From: Apteryx mantelli
Taxonomy: Eukaryota > Chordata > Aves > Apterygiformes > Apterygidae
Reading direction: 5' to 3'
DNA: 64,000 bases
Assembly: GCF_036417845.1 (NCBI RefSeq)
Contig: NC_090020.1
Span: 36,750,425-36,814,424, forward strand
Positions 15,165 to 28,464 of this stretch are shown here, in pieces (positions within the stretch are counted from its first letter, which is position 1; every line of letters starts with the position of its first letter). Under the pieces are notes generated by a model that saw only the letters and a program-made list of their open reading frames with translations, searched no databases and had not been told where the DNA came from. The position numbers were made by a program, and so were the translations under genes.

Positions 15165-17021
15165 TTAATGAGGCACCCTGTAAATAGCTCGTTAGCGAAA
15201 GAAGTAAACCAAAAACTAAGGTTAATTTAAAAATCATACGCTAATAGTAATGGGATTTGACAGATGAATCTATCAAAATCTATTAAAGCGCTGTTAGGCT
15301 GAGACAGTAACATAGATCATGTTACTTGTCTTCACGCGTTTTTGGCATATAACTGCATTCAGCACAATTAGGCAAACAGTTGATTCTCTTCTCCCACCTC
15401 TTTCTCCCATTCTTCATTTCCTGTAGTGAACAGCACAAGAGAACTTGCCAAGATTTAATTAAAATATGGAATAATTTTGAACTATGAGTTAGATAAACAG
15501 AATGAAAAGTAATTAAGGGTATAACTTCTTTTCCTCCTCTCCTTGTTCAGTCAATGCCAAATTCCCCTTCCAACATACATTTGAATGCATTGCTCAGTTC
15601 AGCTATTGGACCAGCTTCTGCTCTCCTTACCGCAGTGTAAATATTTTGGGATAAAAGGACTAGCCTAAAGGCCCAGTGGTTCAACACATCCTCCCCAACG
15701 CCCTGATAAATAATAAAGAGCTGGTCTGTAGATCATAACTGCCTAAGCATCGAAAAGGGCCCCCTAACGAGAGTGCTCTCAGGTGTGATATCCAGCACAC
15801 CATGTTCTTCCTCTGGCACGTCGCAGCCTCTGCGCTAGGATCTGCTACTGCAAAACAGACTGAAAAAAATATAAAATGCAATCTGGAAAACCATTACTCT
15901 AGAGCAATCCTAGCATGCCCCAAAACTTAACAGTCAGTTCATAAGTCTGTGGTGACCCCCTATATTTTTGAAGTGTTATTTCAATACTCTTCTGTGCTTT
16001 GTACCTTATTTATTATCTTCAGACATTCATACCTGCTTTGGTCACCCATTTAATACACTTCTCTTACAAATATCTTCACATTTCCTGTACTAGTCCTGCA
16101 TATGAGTGGGACAAAATTGTTGGAGAAAATGTGTAAAACCAGCCTGCTTAAACTCTGGCTGGGCCAGAAAAGCACAAAAACCTGCCATCAGACACGACCT
16201 AGCCATGATGAACAGCTCACCCAACATCCGCGCAGTGCTGAGTGCAGCCCATTGCTTCTGGTATCTCATCCTGCCTTAGGTTCCCCCTTCATTTTTCCTT
16301 TGTTGCATCTCCCTGATAAAGTTCATCTCTTCCGGGAAATGTCACCACTGTTTCTTAGATAAAAAGTCTTCGGAAGTGGCAGGCTGGGCAGGACTGTCCT
16401 GTAACTGTGCAGTCCAAAACTGGCACCATCCACCACCATGCGAGGAGCAATTCTCCCTCTCCTCTGGGAAAAAAAGGACTCAGTGGAAGGGCCTGATCCA
16501 TCACACGGCTGTTACATGGACCACACTGATTTACAATATGCACGTGAAGTGCCTCACACAGTTGTTGTCCAGATCTGGCCTTCATTTCCTATCACAGTGT
16601 GATTGCTCCATATTTATAAAACAACATTTTGTCTACACACTCCAAAATGAGCTCAGCTTCCACAAAGATGCGTAATTTTTCTATTACGGAGGATGAAGCA
16701 GAGGTGGAGCCTTTCGGGATCAGTTAATTCCTGCAGCGAAATTCTTTCACACTCGTAACAAAACCTCTAATTTTTCAACAATTGCATCATGCCCAAAGGG
16801 ACACAAATATCAAAGCGTTTTGTCTGTGCCTGTTTTATGAGCCCTGACCACCTCAGTAGGAAGTCAGCAATTCCCATAAGGGGCTGAATGAATAAGAAAC
16901 CCCTATCTGACCTCTTTCTCGAGAGTAAATTCATACCCCTATCCTGCAGAACAAAGTCCACTATGTATCAAAGTGTAACTGTACCTCGCACTTCAACTCT
17001 CAGCACAGGGCTCCCTTGCCA

Positions 17022-17022
17022 G

Positions 17023-17066
<44 letters not shown>
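17022..17066 (+). repeat. (CG)n/(CA)n alternating purine-pyrimidine tract
   Basis: Seventeen perfect CA units (17033-17066) are preceded by a short alternating CG tract, giving about 45 bases of unbroken purine-pyrimidine alternation. This is a typical variable microsatellite and a potential left-handed (Z) DNA former. Confidence 0.97.
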
Positions 17067-17067
<1 letters not shown>

Positions 17068-17938
17068 GTATAAAAAACAGTACTCCAAACAGCATAGTTT
17101 TGGTGACAAAAGCTGTGTGATCTCTTACTTAGCTCCATTTATTTATTTCTGTCACGAACTTTCGAATACAGCTTATATACTATATATACACACGTATGTT
17201 AATGCAGATTTCCCCTGCTGCATGTTACATGCAACTGCTGATTAAACTAAACTGGATACGACCATTACCATGGACGCAAGCAAAAGTAAACAGTAACCCG
17301 ATGTCAGATACTCGGAGAGAAGCGGGGCTCTTGCTCTGCACGTACCGCTGCCAGGTCAGACAAGTCTTTAGAGCACAGAGCTTTGGCAGTACTCGTGATC
17401 AAGGGGGACAAAATGAGTCTTTTTAGCAAAACAGTTGACTTCAACAAAGCTGCAGAGACGGCAGCACGTACAGTCCCCTTCCTGACGACTCTTCCCCTCT
17501 GCTACGTGCACACTTGGCGCAGGGCAACACATTTGCAGCGAAAAGCAACATAGGGGGAAGCCAATAAAATAAAATGGGAGAGGCATCGTTCCCTGTTCCG
17601 GCAGAAATCCTCAAGCTCATGGGCAGCGCTGATTTTTGCGCCAAATCATACGCCAGTAACTCAGTTGCTGATCAGAGCAGGAGTTAACAGTTGCTGAAAA
17701 TGGGCAGAAATACTGACTCCTTAATTCCCTGCTACTTGGGCTGCAAAGTCTGTTCTGATCAGGAACCCCAGTAAAAGCAGAAATCCAACTCCACGGGAGG
17801 AATCCAGAAGAGTTCAATTTGTCTCAATCGCAAGAGCCTTGCGAGCTAATTGCCCCAGATTTTGGCTTTTTTACCTTTATTGTTTCTTGCTGAATATTTC
17901 AAGATGGCATTACTTTTTCCCACTAGTGATTTTTTTCC

Positions 17939-17941
<3 letters not shown>

Positions 17942-17973
<32 letters not shown>
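17942..17973. repeat. (TA)16 microsatellite
   Basis: Thirty-two bases of uninterrupted TA repeat in intron 4, self-complementary and so able to extrude as a cruciform. Confidence 0.97.
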
Positions 17974-17976
<3 letters not shown>

Positions 17977-18421
17977 AACACAGAGCCAGGGACATCCTGT
18001 GTCTTGAGTTTCTTCTTCCATCTTTGCTGGAGGACTGTCTTGAAGACAGGACACCTGGAACACAAATTTTCTCAGCATTCAATTGGAGATAAGGTATATT
18101 CTCCCACTGAGAAAACTCTCCTCCCAACTACTGGTCAGATGTTTGAGCAGAGTTTAGATTTAAACACAAAATTGTGAAGAATCTGACTGAACAGTCCCTC
18201 TATTCCTAAAACCTCAACTTTCATTTCTTAGGATGAACACCATCAGCTTTCCAGATCCATAAGGTGATCTTCTGCAAGACCAGTAAAGTTATGAACTAAC
18301 ATTTCTACTATGAAATTAAAGCAGGAAGAACCTTTGATTTAGAGAGAAGCAAGAATAAGAGGGCGCAGTAATAAAACCACTGAGGCACTGATACTGCTTC
18401 TATGTATAACATGGAGTGCCT

Positions 18422-18575
18422 CCAAGATACTCTAGGCCTGCAGGGTCTGGAAATGTCATACCGCATCGGGACCCCCGGATAAAGTGGTCCCGGGATCTCA
18501 GCCCGAGGCAGGCGCACGGTGCCATTAAGCTACAGAACTCAGGCATGGCCAGGATTCGACCCGATCACCATGTTT
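18422..18575 (-). repeat. Possible tRNA-derived SINE relic
   Basis: A CpG-containing block unlike its AT-rich surroundings. Read on the minus strand it contains tagcttaatgg (18522-18532), which fits the pol III A-box pattern, and ggtcgaatcc (18552-18561), which resembles a B box. The B-like word lies upstream of the A-like word, so this is not an intact tRNA; a dimeric or rearranged tRNA-derived SINE is the simplest reading. Sequence just beyond it (about 18594-18640) contains the words atttagacacctaaat, seen in old sauropsid interspersed repeats. Identification is tentative. Confidence 0.3.
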
Positions 18576-21500
18576 GGTTTTAGGAACCTCACGTGGCATT
18601 TAGACACCTAAATTCCCCTTGGGAATTGAGCCTTTCCTCCCCATTACACAGGGGATGCAGTGGCCTCTGCTCAGATGCCTCCCAGCCCCCGGGGGCAGGC
18701 TGCAAAACCCAGCAGTTTTGGGTTAGACAGCTTGAAAGAAGTATTATTCAGAACTAATGATTTTCTTTATGTATAAGCATTAAATACATAATATCAACTG
18801 TACCTGAAGCAGCTACTATATGGTAAATATCTCATTTAAAGGTTTATAGAGATAATTCTAGGAATACTACATACCCTGAAAAAATATCCTGAACACAGCT
18901 TCCTCCCCCTCCACGTTAAGCATTACTTTAATTTCACATGTGACACAAAGAACACTGAACAAAAGACTACAAAAGAAAATACCTAGAAAACAAAGAGGCT
19001 TTTCTTAATGGAAAAACTGAAATGCTGAAAGAATACATCTGGGCATAATATAATATATGATATCTATGTAACACAATCTATTGTATGCAACTGTCACAGC
19101 TGAACAGTCTGGAGGGCATATGAAACAAAAAAGTGCCAGTAAATAGGAGGCAACTGTGGAAAGTTTATTCTCTACTAAAATCATATTGTGAAACACATCA
19201 GAATAAGTCTAACGAGAGCTTTCGGTATACATTTGCTGTCCCTAAAAATGCAGTGAGAGCAGACCTACTGGCTTTATGGGAAAACAGAGAATATTTCCAC
19301 TTCAAACTTACTAAGAAAGGAGATACAAGAACATATGACAGCACAAAGTTGAACAGAGAAAGTGCACAGAAACACATGAAGGCTTAAAAATCTTTAGACC
19401 TTAGACATAAGGGCTCATGAAATGAATTCTGAAAGTAGAGTGGAGAGGTACCAAATACTTATTTGCTATTAAGATACCTTATTTCTGATTGTATCCCACA
19501 TATTTTAGTTAAAAAGAGAAACCCGTCATAAAATCATTTTCCTGATTATAGAAGAGCCACAATACTACACATCAGCTGTAAAGAGGAACTTTGTCAGTTT
19601 GAGTATTCAGAAATTGAATAACAACTAGTTAAACAAAGCAAAATTTGAAATTTTTTTTTGACATATGGTACACATTGAGAGCCTGTTACAATGTAATAAG
19701 TAACTCATGTTCTTCATTCATTTAATTCAGTGTTGCTATTTAAACATGAGAGGTCAACACTATGATATAGATTCAGATTAAAACATAAGAAGTTCCCAAG
19801 TGTTCCTTGTAATAACGATGAATAACTTCCAAATGACCAAAACTGAAAATTAAGTAACTAGAAATCCATATTGGCACAGAGTTGCTAGAGTTGGGAGGAC
19901 TAAACAGCTTGCAATAAATACAGCAGTAGTTCGGAAAAGCAATTAAGAGTGTGCTTTTTGCACGTCTTCAAGAAAGCCCTGAGAGTTATACTCGAGTACC
20001 TCCCTGAGATGGGAGATTAGAGTTTCAGGAGAAAAGAATATGACAAATCCTTGGGTGTTTCATTAGTCTGTATGCAAAATGAAAATTTAATTGTTCAAGA
20101 CAGGTTCTTTACATTCAGGCAAAACCAGAATCTCACTTATTTTCTGAATACCAACTACTGTAGTCCACTTTCTGGTTTTGAACCCAAATATTGAGATAAA
20201 ACTCAATAAAAAGGATCCAGTTAGACAATTAGATCTACTACATTTTTTAAAAACTAACTTAAAAATTCCTACCAGTGTACCCTATAAGAAAATGAACAAA
20301 AGGGTTATTTAAAATTGTAATTTGAGGACAATTTATTTTAATATATTCAAATAATAAACTTCAAAGTCATTTAGAGGGAAGAAACTTCAACTTATACTCT
20401 ACCAAAGTAAATGATATTAAACCAATTTATAGAATGTAACAGGATATCCCACAGGTGAGTTTTTGAAAAGTTACTAGAAAATATGTCGTCTTATAGGATT
20501 TTCCCATAAGCAAACTTACAACTGCTGTTAAAATTACCTATAAATTTTCCCAAACAAATATCAAACCTGAAGTTTCAACCTTTTTTTTCATCTTGCCCAG
20601 GTAGTAAATAGCTTAGAATTAAAAAATGTTAAATTCTAAGGGAGGATATTAAGACTCCCCTTATGTTCTCCACAAGTGGAGTGGCAAAGCAGGGAAAGGT
20701 GCGCAAAAACCCCACAGTTAAACAGTGACGGGCTAAGGAAAGGATGAAAAAATTATATCATCCTGTTTGTTATGGGCAGAGAAACAGGGAATTTGGAAAA
20801 AGGTCACTTATCTTCTGGGAAAGTCCCAGAGTTTCTGATAGTTCTGGCTGGAGAATTTTTATGGCAGAAGCCATGTAAAGAGGAAGATTATAATCAACGA
20901 GTCACCAGACCAGAGGGGAAAGGACAGGCAGCATATTTCAGATTCCAAGTTTACTTAACCCAGTACGTGGCTACTTCATAAACAAGAAGCACACAGGTTA
21001 AATGAACTGCAATGCATAGAATTAAAAGAATAAAGGGCTTACTTTGGGTCCAAGAGAGGCAAACCACACTAACATGTTGGAAATGTGCTACAGAGAGCAC
21101 CAGGAGAAGTTTGGGAATTTCTGTCTTTAATATAAACATCTATTCCTGTTTTGTTTATACCACATTTCAAACCAGGAATTGATATAAACTGGCACGACCG
21201 CCCTGGTAATTTGTTTCCCCTACACTTGACGTACATCATATCATAATGCCGGGGAGCTAACTCAACACACAAGTGGATCACTTTTCCATGGCTAAAATGA
21301 GTTCACGTCACTTAATATTCACTCCCTCCCACCGAAACTGGTCACAGGGAAGATCTGGAGAGAACAGGGACATACTACCCTTCCACAGCCATCAGTCCTA
21401 TCAAATTTGCCTCCCATCAAAAACATAGCGAATCTGTATTAACGTTATTGTACAAAAATTCTTATGCGGAAATTCTCTCTTACAGCCTACATAATCTGCA

Positions 21501-21705
21501 AGAGGAAAAATTTAATTCCCTTTTTTGGAGGTCTGGCTTGTCTATTTGCCTTTCAGGGAAAATAACAAATAAAACAACATGCTTTTCTCTCCATTTCTTG
21601 TTTTGCCATGGATTAAAATTTGTCAAGAGAACCGTCTTTTAAAGTAGTCATTGCTGGCGCATGGCAAGAGGCTATAAAATTGCTCTTTCCGTCGCATCGC
21701 ACCAA

Positions 21706-21742
21706 GGAAATCAATGGGAGTTTTACTACTGACTTTTGAGGC
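21706..21742 (+). repeat. Fragment of an old sauropsid repeat (caatgggag words)
   Basis: Contains aaatcaatgggagtttt followed by actgacttttga, resembling a recurrent amniote repeat word in which a stretch like gaagtcaatgggagtttt is followed by its near inverse. Short and degenerate. Confidence 0.35.
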
Positions 21743-22185
21743 AGCAGGAGTGGGGTACAAATAACTAATGGAAAGAAGGAATGGGATTTTTCCCAAGCAG
21801 CATCGCCCGAACTATTGCTCTGCTGAGAAAGGTTGCGCTAACAGCAGGCATTCCCAAAGTTGCCCATAACCAATACGCCAATACTCCTCTGCTGCCTGCT
21901 CCCACTCTCCGACCAAAGGTTCGGCTGTAAACGACCCACCTTTCCTGCACATAAAATCATCTGTTTGCACATCTTCGCCAGTGTCCAAAGATCAAACCTA
22001 CCAGCGCGGCAGAAAATAGCCGGTAAAACAGTTAAGGCCTCAGGGACTTCCCTAAAGCAGAAGATGGACGCAGAAACTTTTCCTGTTCACTAAAGGAATG
22101 TGATAAATAGTATTAGAAAAGAAAAGGAGTCTAGTCTGAAAAAGTCAAAAACTAACAAGCTGGGGAATTTGTATAAATAGTCATA

Positions 22186-22245
22186 GCTCAGTTGAAGTCA
22201 ATGGACCTATGACAATTTACACTCACTAGGGATATGGCCCATGAC
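22186..22245 (+). repeat. Fragment of an old sauropsid repeat (gaagtcaatgg words)
   Basis: Contains ttgaagtcaatgg, a spacer, caatttacac and then ggatatggccc, in the order typical of a repeat family common in reptile and bird genomes. I recognise the pattern but cannot name the family with confidence. Confidence 0.45.
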
Positions 22246-23567
22246 TTCTGCTGCCAGATGCTCACTGAGTGTAACAGCAGTCCCAAATAAGTAAGATTAC
22301 CTTACCGCTAACACAGTACTTGCATAAACATTAACAAACAGCATTTGTTTGGCTGCTTTTTATTTGGAATAAAAAATAACACTTCAGAGAACCCCTAAAA
22401 AAAGTGTTGAATTTCATTTGAATATTTATCTGCAAGTTCCTGAAAAAAAATTTACTGAAACTCCATATTTGATGTCTAAAATTAGTAGAAAATAACAATT
22501 ATTCTTTATTCTGCTGATTAAAGCAGCAGGCATGATGAATTTGTTAATTTTAATCATAGTATTTGAGACATCATTTTAATCGTGGTAATAGATAAAGCAA
22601 TTTATTGACTTGTCATTAGTAAAAACACAACTGCAAATGGACTTAGTGCTTAAGACAAGCTAGAGAAAAGTAAGTTGTTTGCCAAACAGCGACGTGCAAC
22701 CAACAACCTTATTTTTAGCCTGTTGCCTCATTTCCATAACTGATTATAACAGTAGTGTTTTTGAACACAAAAGTCAAGATACTACGTTCTATCCTTTAAG
22801 CGGATAAAATCCACAGCAAATGGTATTGCCTTCATTTCTTCCACAGAATCGCCCTGCATCAGCCCTGTACCAGAGTTATTACCCTTATTACAGTTACCTG
22901 GGTAAAATAACTGAAGCGGTCCTACAGAAATACAAGCTACTAAGTGCTGTTCTACCCATTAGCCAGTATCGTGTTACTCAGTGAGCAGTGAAAAGTCTGG
23001 CTTCTGATACATCAGTTTAATTGAATCACTCATATACAATGAAGATGTTGTTAGCAGACAGAAGATAAAGAATTTTGTCATTTGAAAGGGAGATTATGCA
23101 ACGTGAAGATGAAAGAAGCACAACTGAACTGGGGCATTTACTTCCTAAATTTCTGCAAGGAACGGAGCCTAATCTCTGGAGAAATTACCAACTATTCCTC
23201 TTACAGACTCCTCTGAATTACCACACGTAACTTCAAACAGATGATCTAATGTTACTTCTATCTACAAACTCTCTCTTCTGATTGACTGAAATGGTATTTT
23301 TCTAACTTCTCCCTCTGTTGCATTGGGCGAACATGCTGGGACGAAATCTTGACATCGGATGAGTTAGGCTCAAGGAAGCTTGTGAGTCAGTTGTGTTAAG
23401 TATTAGCTGTTTTTCATGGACACATCCTTGTCACAATCACGGCCACTGAATAACTAAATTTCAGAGAGGGAATTTCAGCATATGGAAGCACAGGACTAGT
23501 CCAGCCACGTTCCAGCCACTGGCGCACTAAAAAAAGTGGTATGAGTCTCCCTCCCCACCCACCCTCC

Positions 23568-23585
23568 TTTTTTTTTTTTTTTTTT
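23568..23585 (+). repeat. Poly-T run (18 bases)
   Basis: Homopolymer in intron 4 following a C-rich stretch (ccctccccacccaccc). Could be a reverse-oriented poly-A tail of a small retrocopy, but no retrocopy body is recognisable. Confidence 0.9.
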
Positions 23586-26500
23586 GAGGCTATAGACATT
23601 TTCCCTCACCGTGTGTTAGGGTTGTCTAATAAAACCCCTCCTTCTGGCACCTCTAAGGAGAACAGCAGCCCAATGAGCCTTCTAGTGTGTCTCTGATATC
23701 AGCTCTCTATTTCCCCCACTGCGCGAGGAAAGCAAAAGCCTTTGCTTTTATCCTGCCTCCTTTCTCGTGCCAAGTCACCCGAGCGAGCACTCGGAGCTCT
23801 GCTCCGGAAAGGGCTCAGAAGAGCCATGGCCTCAGCATCGACCGGCCAAAAAGGCACCACAGACATGAGCCAAAGAGCTGGGCTAGGAGGGCATGGCGGC
23901 TGCACAGGGACGCGGCAAAGCCACTGGGAAAGGATGGAGTGGCAGGTTTGGTCACTCCGGGCAGCTATTCATGCGTTGTGATTTATGCCTACGCGGGCAA
24001 ATTCTATGCACAAATATAAATTTTCTGTTTGCCTTCAGCTCATGAAAAACACTTGGTGTAAGCAAATTATATGCATAAATACAAGTATTATATCTTCATT
24101 TAATTTGTTAAAATCAGTTGATGTAGTCGCTACAGGAACTTTATACAAATGGCAGATTCAGATGGGAGGTATACGGTCTCGAGGAAAAGAAGGCATGGTC
24201 AGAAATAGCCAATTTTATAAATCCAACAAGAAAGAGGTTACCAGAAGACAGAACAATAGCAAAGCAAAGCAAACAAAACAAGTCCTACGGAAGTACCTCA
24301 TGCTTCTCCACTTCCGAGTTTTTCTTGAATGATGTAAAATAAAGCAGTTTTCTGTAAAGTGCTTTCTAGCTTTTATTGGAGGCCAGAAAGTCCAAACGTT
24401 TTTGCACAAAATGGTTAAGAGCCATATTCAAAATTGTTTCATAATTAGAAAAGTTATAACCGACTGTAGCACTAAAAAGATGTTCCCCTATGAAAGAATT
24501 TGAGCGAATTCAAAAATGACAGAAACCATATTGGTATGATTTTTTTTCTTTTCTTCTTTTTTTTTTTAAATAACAATTAAAAAGGTGGCTTTGCTATTTC
24601 AGCTAAAACAGAGATTATGTCTAATAGCATAGAACCCTTTGTAATACAGCCAGAAATTATCATAGCATCAAAGTTCAAGTTTATGTAGTTATATGTAGAT
24701 GGAAGTGCTCATCTTCAAAGTCCTTCCCAGAACATTTTTATTAAAACTATAAACTATTTATAGTCATAAAATGTTAACATGTCAGCTTCACAGAAATTTT
24801 TCCAGTCTTAATAAAAATTTAGCATATTCCACTTATCAGAAAATCCCAGAGTAAATGACTTAAAAACATCTAAGCAACAATATGAAGCCTCTCAGCAACT
24901 TGTTAGTTTCTCTGCTATTTAATATAGATATAACATGAACTACTTAATATAGCAATGTTGCAGAGCTACGGTTTCAGAATATTTCCCAGCGTTAGAGGTT
25001 GTTGTCACAGTTGCTGTTAACTTTGTGGAATTTATTTGAGCTGAAACAGTCTACAGTCCTAGGCTAATTTCTTTTTAAGTTCAGACATTTCAAAAAATGA
25101 GGCTAGACAAAATTACCATCTTGCCCTTTAAGATGAAAAAAAACCCTAAAAATATCACAAAGCAAAGCAAACCCACCACCACGAACACTAGCAGCTGCTT
25201 GGCTGTGATGCTGTAGCATGCCCAAGCTATTGAGTAGTCATCCGAGACCTGCCAGGAGATGCCTTTTGCCGGTGCCATGAAACACTACCCAAATTTGTCC
25301 AACCTTTAAGACATTTCCATCCTTATATGGTCAGCCCAGGCCCATGAGAACATAGTCGATATGTTCTCCAAAGATCCAATCTACACCAAGCTTTGCAGAC
25401 ATGTCTGGGAAAACAACACCATTTGGCACCTGCATCAAGGCTAGCGCCTAAGGTTAAACGTGGTGCAGGTAGGAGGCTGAGCGCCTGGGGAGGATGGAGG
25501 CTTGGAAACAGGAGGACCAGGCAGGATGGCAATGCACAGGAGGGGCTACACTCAGAAGTCCCCCAGAACCTGGGGCAAGACCTACTATTTCTAGGTCTCA
25601 CTGTTCCTTTCTGATGGCAGATGTGCATCTCCTCTGCTGGACTGGTCTCTAACGGAGGCAGCAGCCTGCTATTACGACTCTGCGTGTGTCGGGTGGCTCC
25701 AGTGACGAGGTCCGGGTGGTGCAATGGAGAAATCCAGTCCTCACAAAATAAATCTGCTGTGCCATTGTAATTCCACACAATAGAATTGTTGATTTTTTTC
25801 CAGATTAGGAAAATTAGCTTTCTTTCCCTATACAGGAAATTCTATGCCTGTTTCTGTCAAAGCCTCCGGAGTTCTCAAGAAGTGGAAATAAAAATACACT
25901 CCACTACTCACAGCCACTTCCTACCCTCTGGGTAGCAATGGGCAACGTGTGGCTGCAGCGGCCGAGCAGGGGCCAAGGCTCGGCAGCCGCCCTTTGCTGG
26001 GGCTGGCAGCACCCCTAACTCCTGGGGGTCCTCTGCACACATCCAGCACTCATGTGATGCCAAACTATCACTTCCCCTCACTTTTCTTCCTTTTGACTTA
26101 AAAGTCCCTCATTGAGTGTATAGCACACCTTGTTTCTAAAGGCTCCTCTTTCTGCTTCTTCCTTTGCAGAATTAATTAGTGGCCGAGTGCCACATTTTTC
26201 CATCTAGACATTCCTACGATATAATAGCGGATACGGCGTTGTATCTCAGGCACAGCAAAACAGCTCACATGGAAAATCACAGCTATAATTTACTTTCAGA
26301 CGACACACACACAATGCTACGCAAACATTATTAGCTTGATAGGTGGTAAGTAGCAATTGTACCAGCATGGCAGCTCCATAAATTAATCTAATCACGCTTA
26401 AAGTTAATAAACCCTTCATTAATCAAAACAAATACTTCAGAAACTTAATTAGGAAATAGAATGCTGCTCCTAGGTTTAGCATGTCAGCATTTCGTTCTTA

Positions 26501-28440
26501 ATGCTTGAAAAGCAGGATGCTGCATATACTGCTCTGTCTCTCAGAGTAATGGTGAATCACCCACTCCACAGTCTTGCATAATCTTGCAATACGTTTTTGC
26601 TTCTCTCTTTCTCCCCAAACTAATGGTGAAAGAAAAAAACCCACAGTAAAACTTCATAATTCGCTGAGACTCTTTTCCACATTAATTACCAAATGCAGAA
26701 TAAACACGCTACCTTGCAGCTACCAACAGTGAACAGGGACTATCGCACCCCTTCTGAACCACCGCAGCTCAGATTCAGAAAGCAGCTCCAGTATTTGAAC
26801 TTCGTTAACACAGCATACTCCCAGGAATGCTCTTGATCTCAATTTCAGATTCCCATGCGATTTAGCAGATCTGACAGTTATGAATATGTATTTACGTAAT
26901 GTAATAAACTGCGATCTATTACAGGAGAAAATAGAAAGACAGTCCGCGCTGCTCTTGTTCAAAGAATACAAGATTTGTTCCTGTGCTAAACAATATTTTT
27001 TCTTATACTATTCACTGCTGAGTTGGCCTCGCTTATTTTTTGGGGATACTTGTTGAAGTAACATCACATGTGTTTCTTTTACTCCTCTGCTCATTGTTTT
27101 ACAACATAAAACCACTTTATTGGCATTAGGTGGGCTAAAAATTGGAGCTTTTCAAGCTAATTTTGCAGAACTGAGCTAGGTGAACATATCAGGACTGTAT
27201 GCAGGCCGGCCTGTTGAGACTTCTGTGTTCCACCAAAGACTGACTAAAGCGAGAGTGATTTTCCAACTTGAAGGAAAGTGTGTGGGGAGGGGGGGAGGAA
27301 GAGTTCTTTCCAGCTTGCAAACTGAACTTTTGGAAAAAATTTTGGGAAAAAAAGTGTGTGCATCTGTGTGTGTGCATGCAAGTTACGTGCACTCGTGCAC
27401 ATACATGTAAAATCAAAATTTCTGTTGCATACTGAATATTTTCGTGATAAAATTATGGCTCCCATGTAAATTAATCCTTTGCCTCGTTCATAATGTTCTC
27501 ATGACAAATGGGACACTTGTGAATGCTATTTTTGCAGAACATGAGAGATACTGCTGATGAGACATGCTTCTTGCTATTTTATTTTTAGAGAAATATTACC
27601 TCCAACACCTTAAATTTTAGACTTAAAAGAGCAGTATCAATTTAAAAGAACAGATTTCCTTACTACTTTTTTCTTTTCTCTTTCACTTTTTTTTTAAAAT
27701 AATACCTTCTATCACTCTTAATGCTATTTTGTTTGAAGGGAAATGTTTAAATTTAAAGTTTGTAAAATCTGTTTCTCCTTTTCTCAAGCACAGTAAATGA
27801 GCTGCATTTATATTTTATGTGATTCTTCCAAATTGGAGCAGAGAAGAATAACACAAAAGTAAGGAAAAATTAACTATAAAGCCATAAAAATTGAAAGGAT
27901 GATTTGTGGCACAGTGTTACAACACTAACTCATTTTTTTTAATTACCCGGTTTTTGCTAGAGTAGTGTTCCTTTACCTTTGTGCCTAACTACAATATTCA
28001 CCCTTTCCTTCTATGTACTTAAAGGCTATCCAGCATCCTAAGGAACTCTATTTAAACTCAGTGGGGCATCAAATGATGACAGGAAGTCACAGGGACATAT
28101 AACTGTCCTTTTGTAGGACATACAATAAATACTTTGAAAGCCATTTAAGCTACTGAACGAAGAAGGGAAGGGGAGGGAGAGAGGGAGGAAGTAAAATCGA
28201 AACAAACTAAAGATCACTGGTTGTCCAACAGCTGCACTAGCTACTTGCCAAGAGCCCAAGGGCCATTACTCTTTTGAATATCAATTTACATATAGCCTTA
28301 AAAGGAACAAAAAATGTCCTATTTTGCTTGTGACTTCTTTGGTGAATTAATACCAATTGTTTCCCCGAGCTGCCCAAACACAAGCACCTGCTGCTGCTCA
28401 GCTAGCTTGTATTCACTAGAGCAGGGCGTGCTGGGTGTGC

Positions 28441-28464
28441 TTTTTTTTTTTTTTTTTTTTTTTT
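28441..28464 (+). repeat. Poly-T run (24 bases)
   Basis: The longest homopolymer in the window. No recognisable element lies on either side, so its origin is unknown. Confidence 0.95.

Noticed and set aside
18352..18370. Second CTCF-like word (aagagggcgcagt)
   Set aside because: Only the gggcgc half fits; the 5' half of the core is mismatched.
25323..25778. 151-codon minus-strand open frame in intron 4
   Set aside because: Composition follows local GC-rich DNA and no motif is recognisable.
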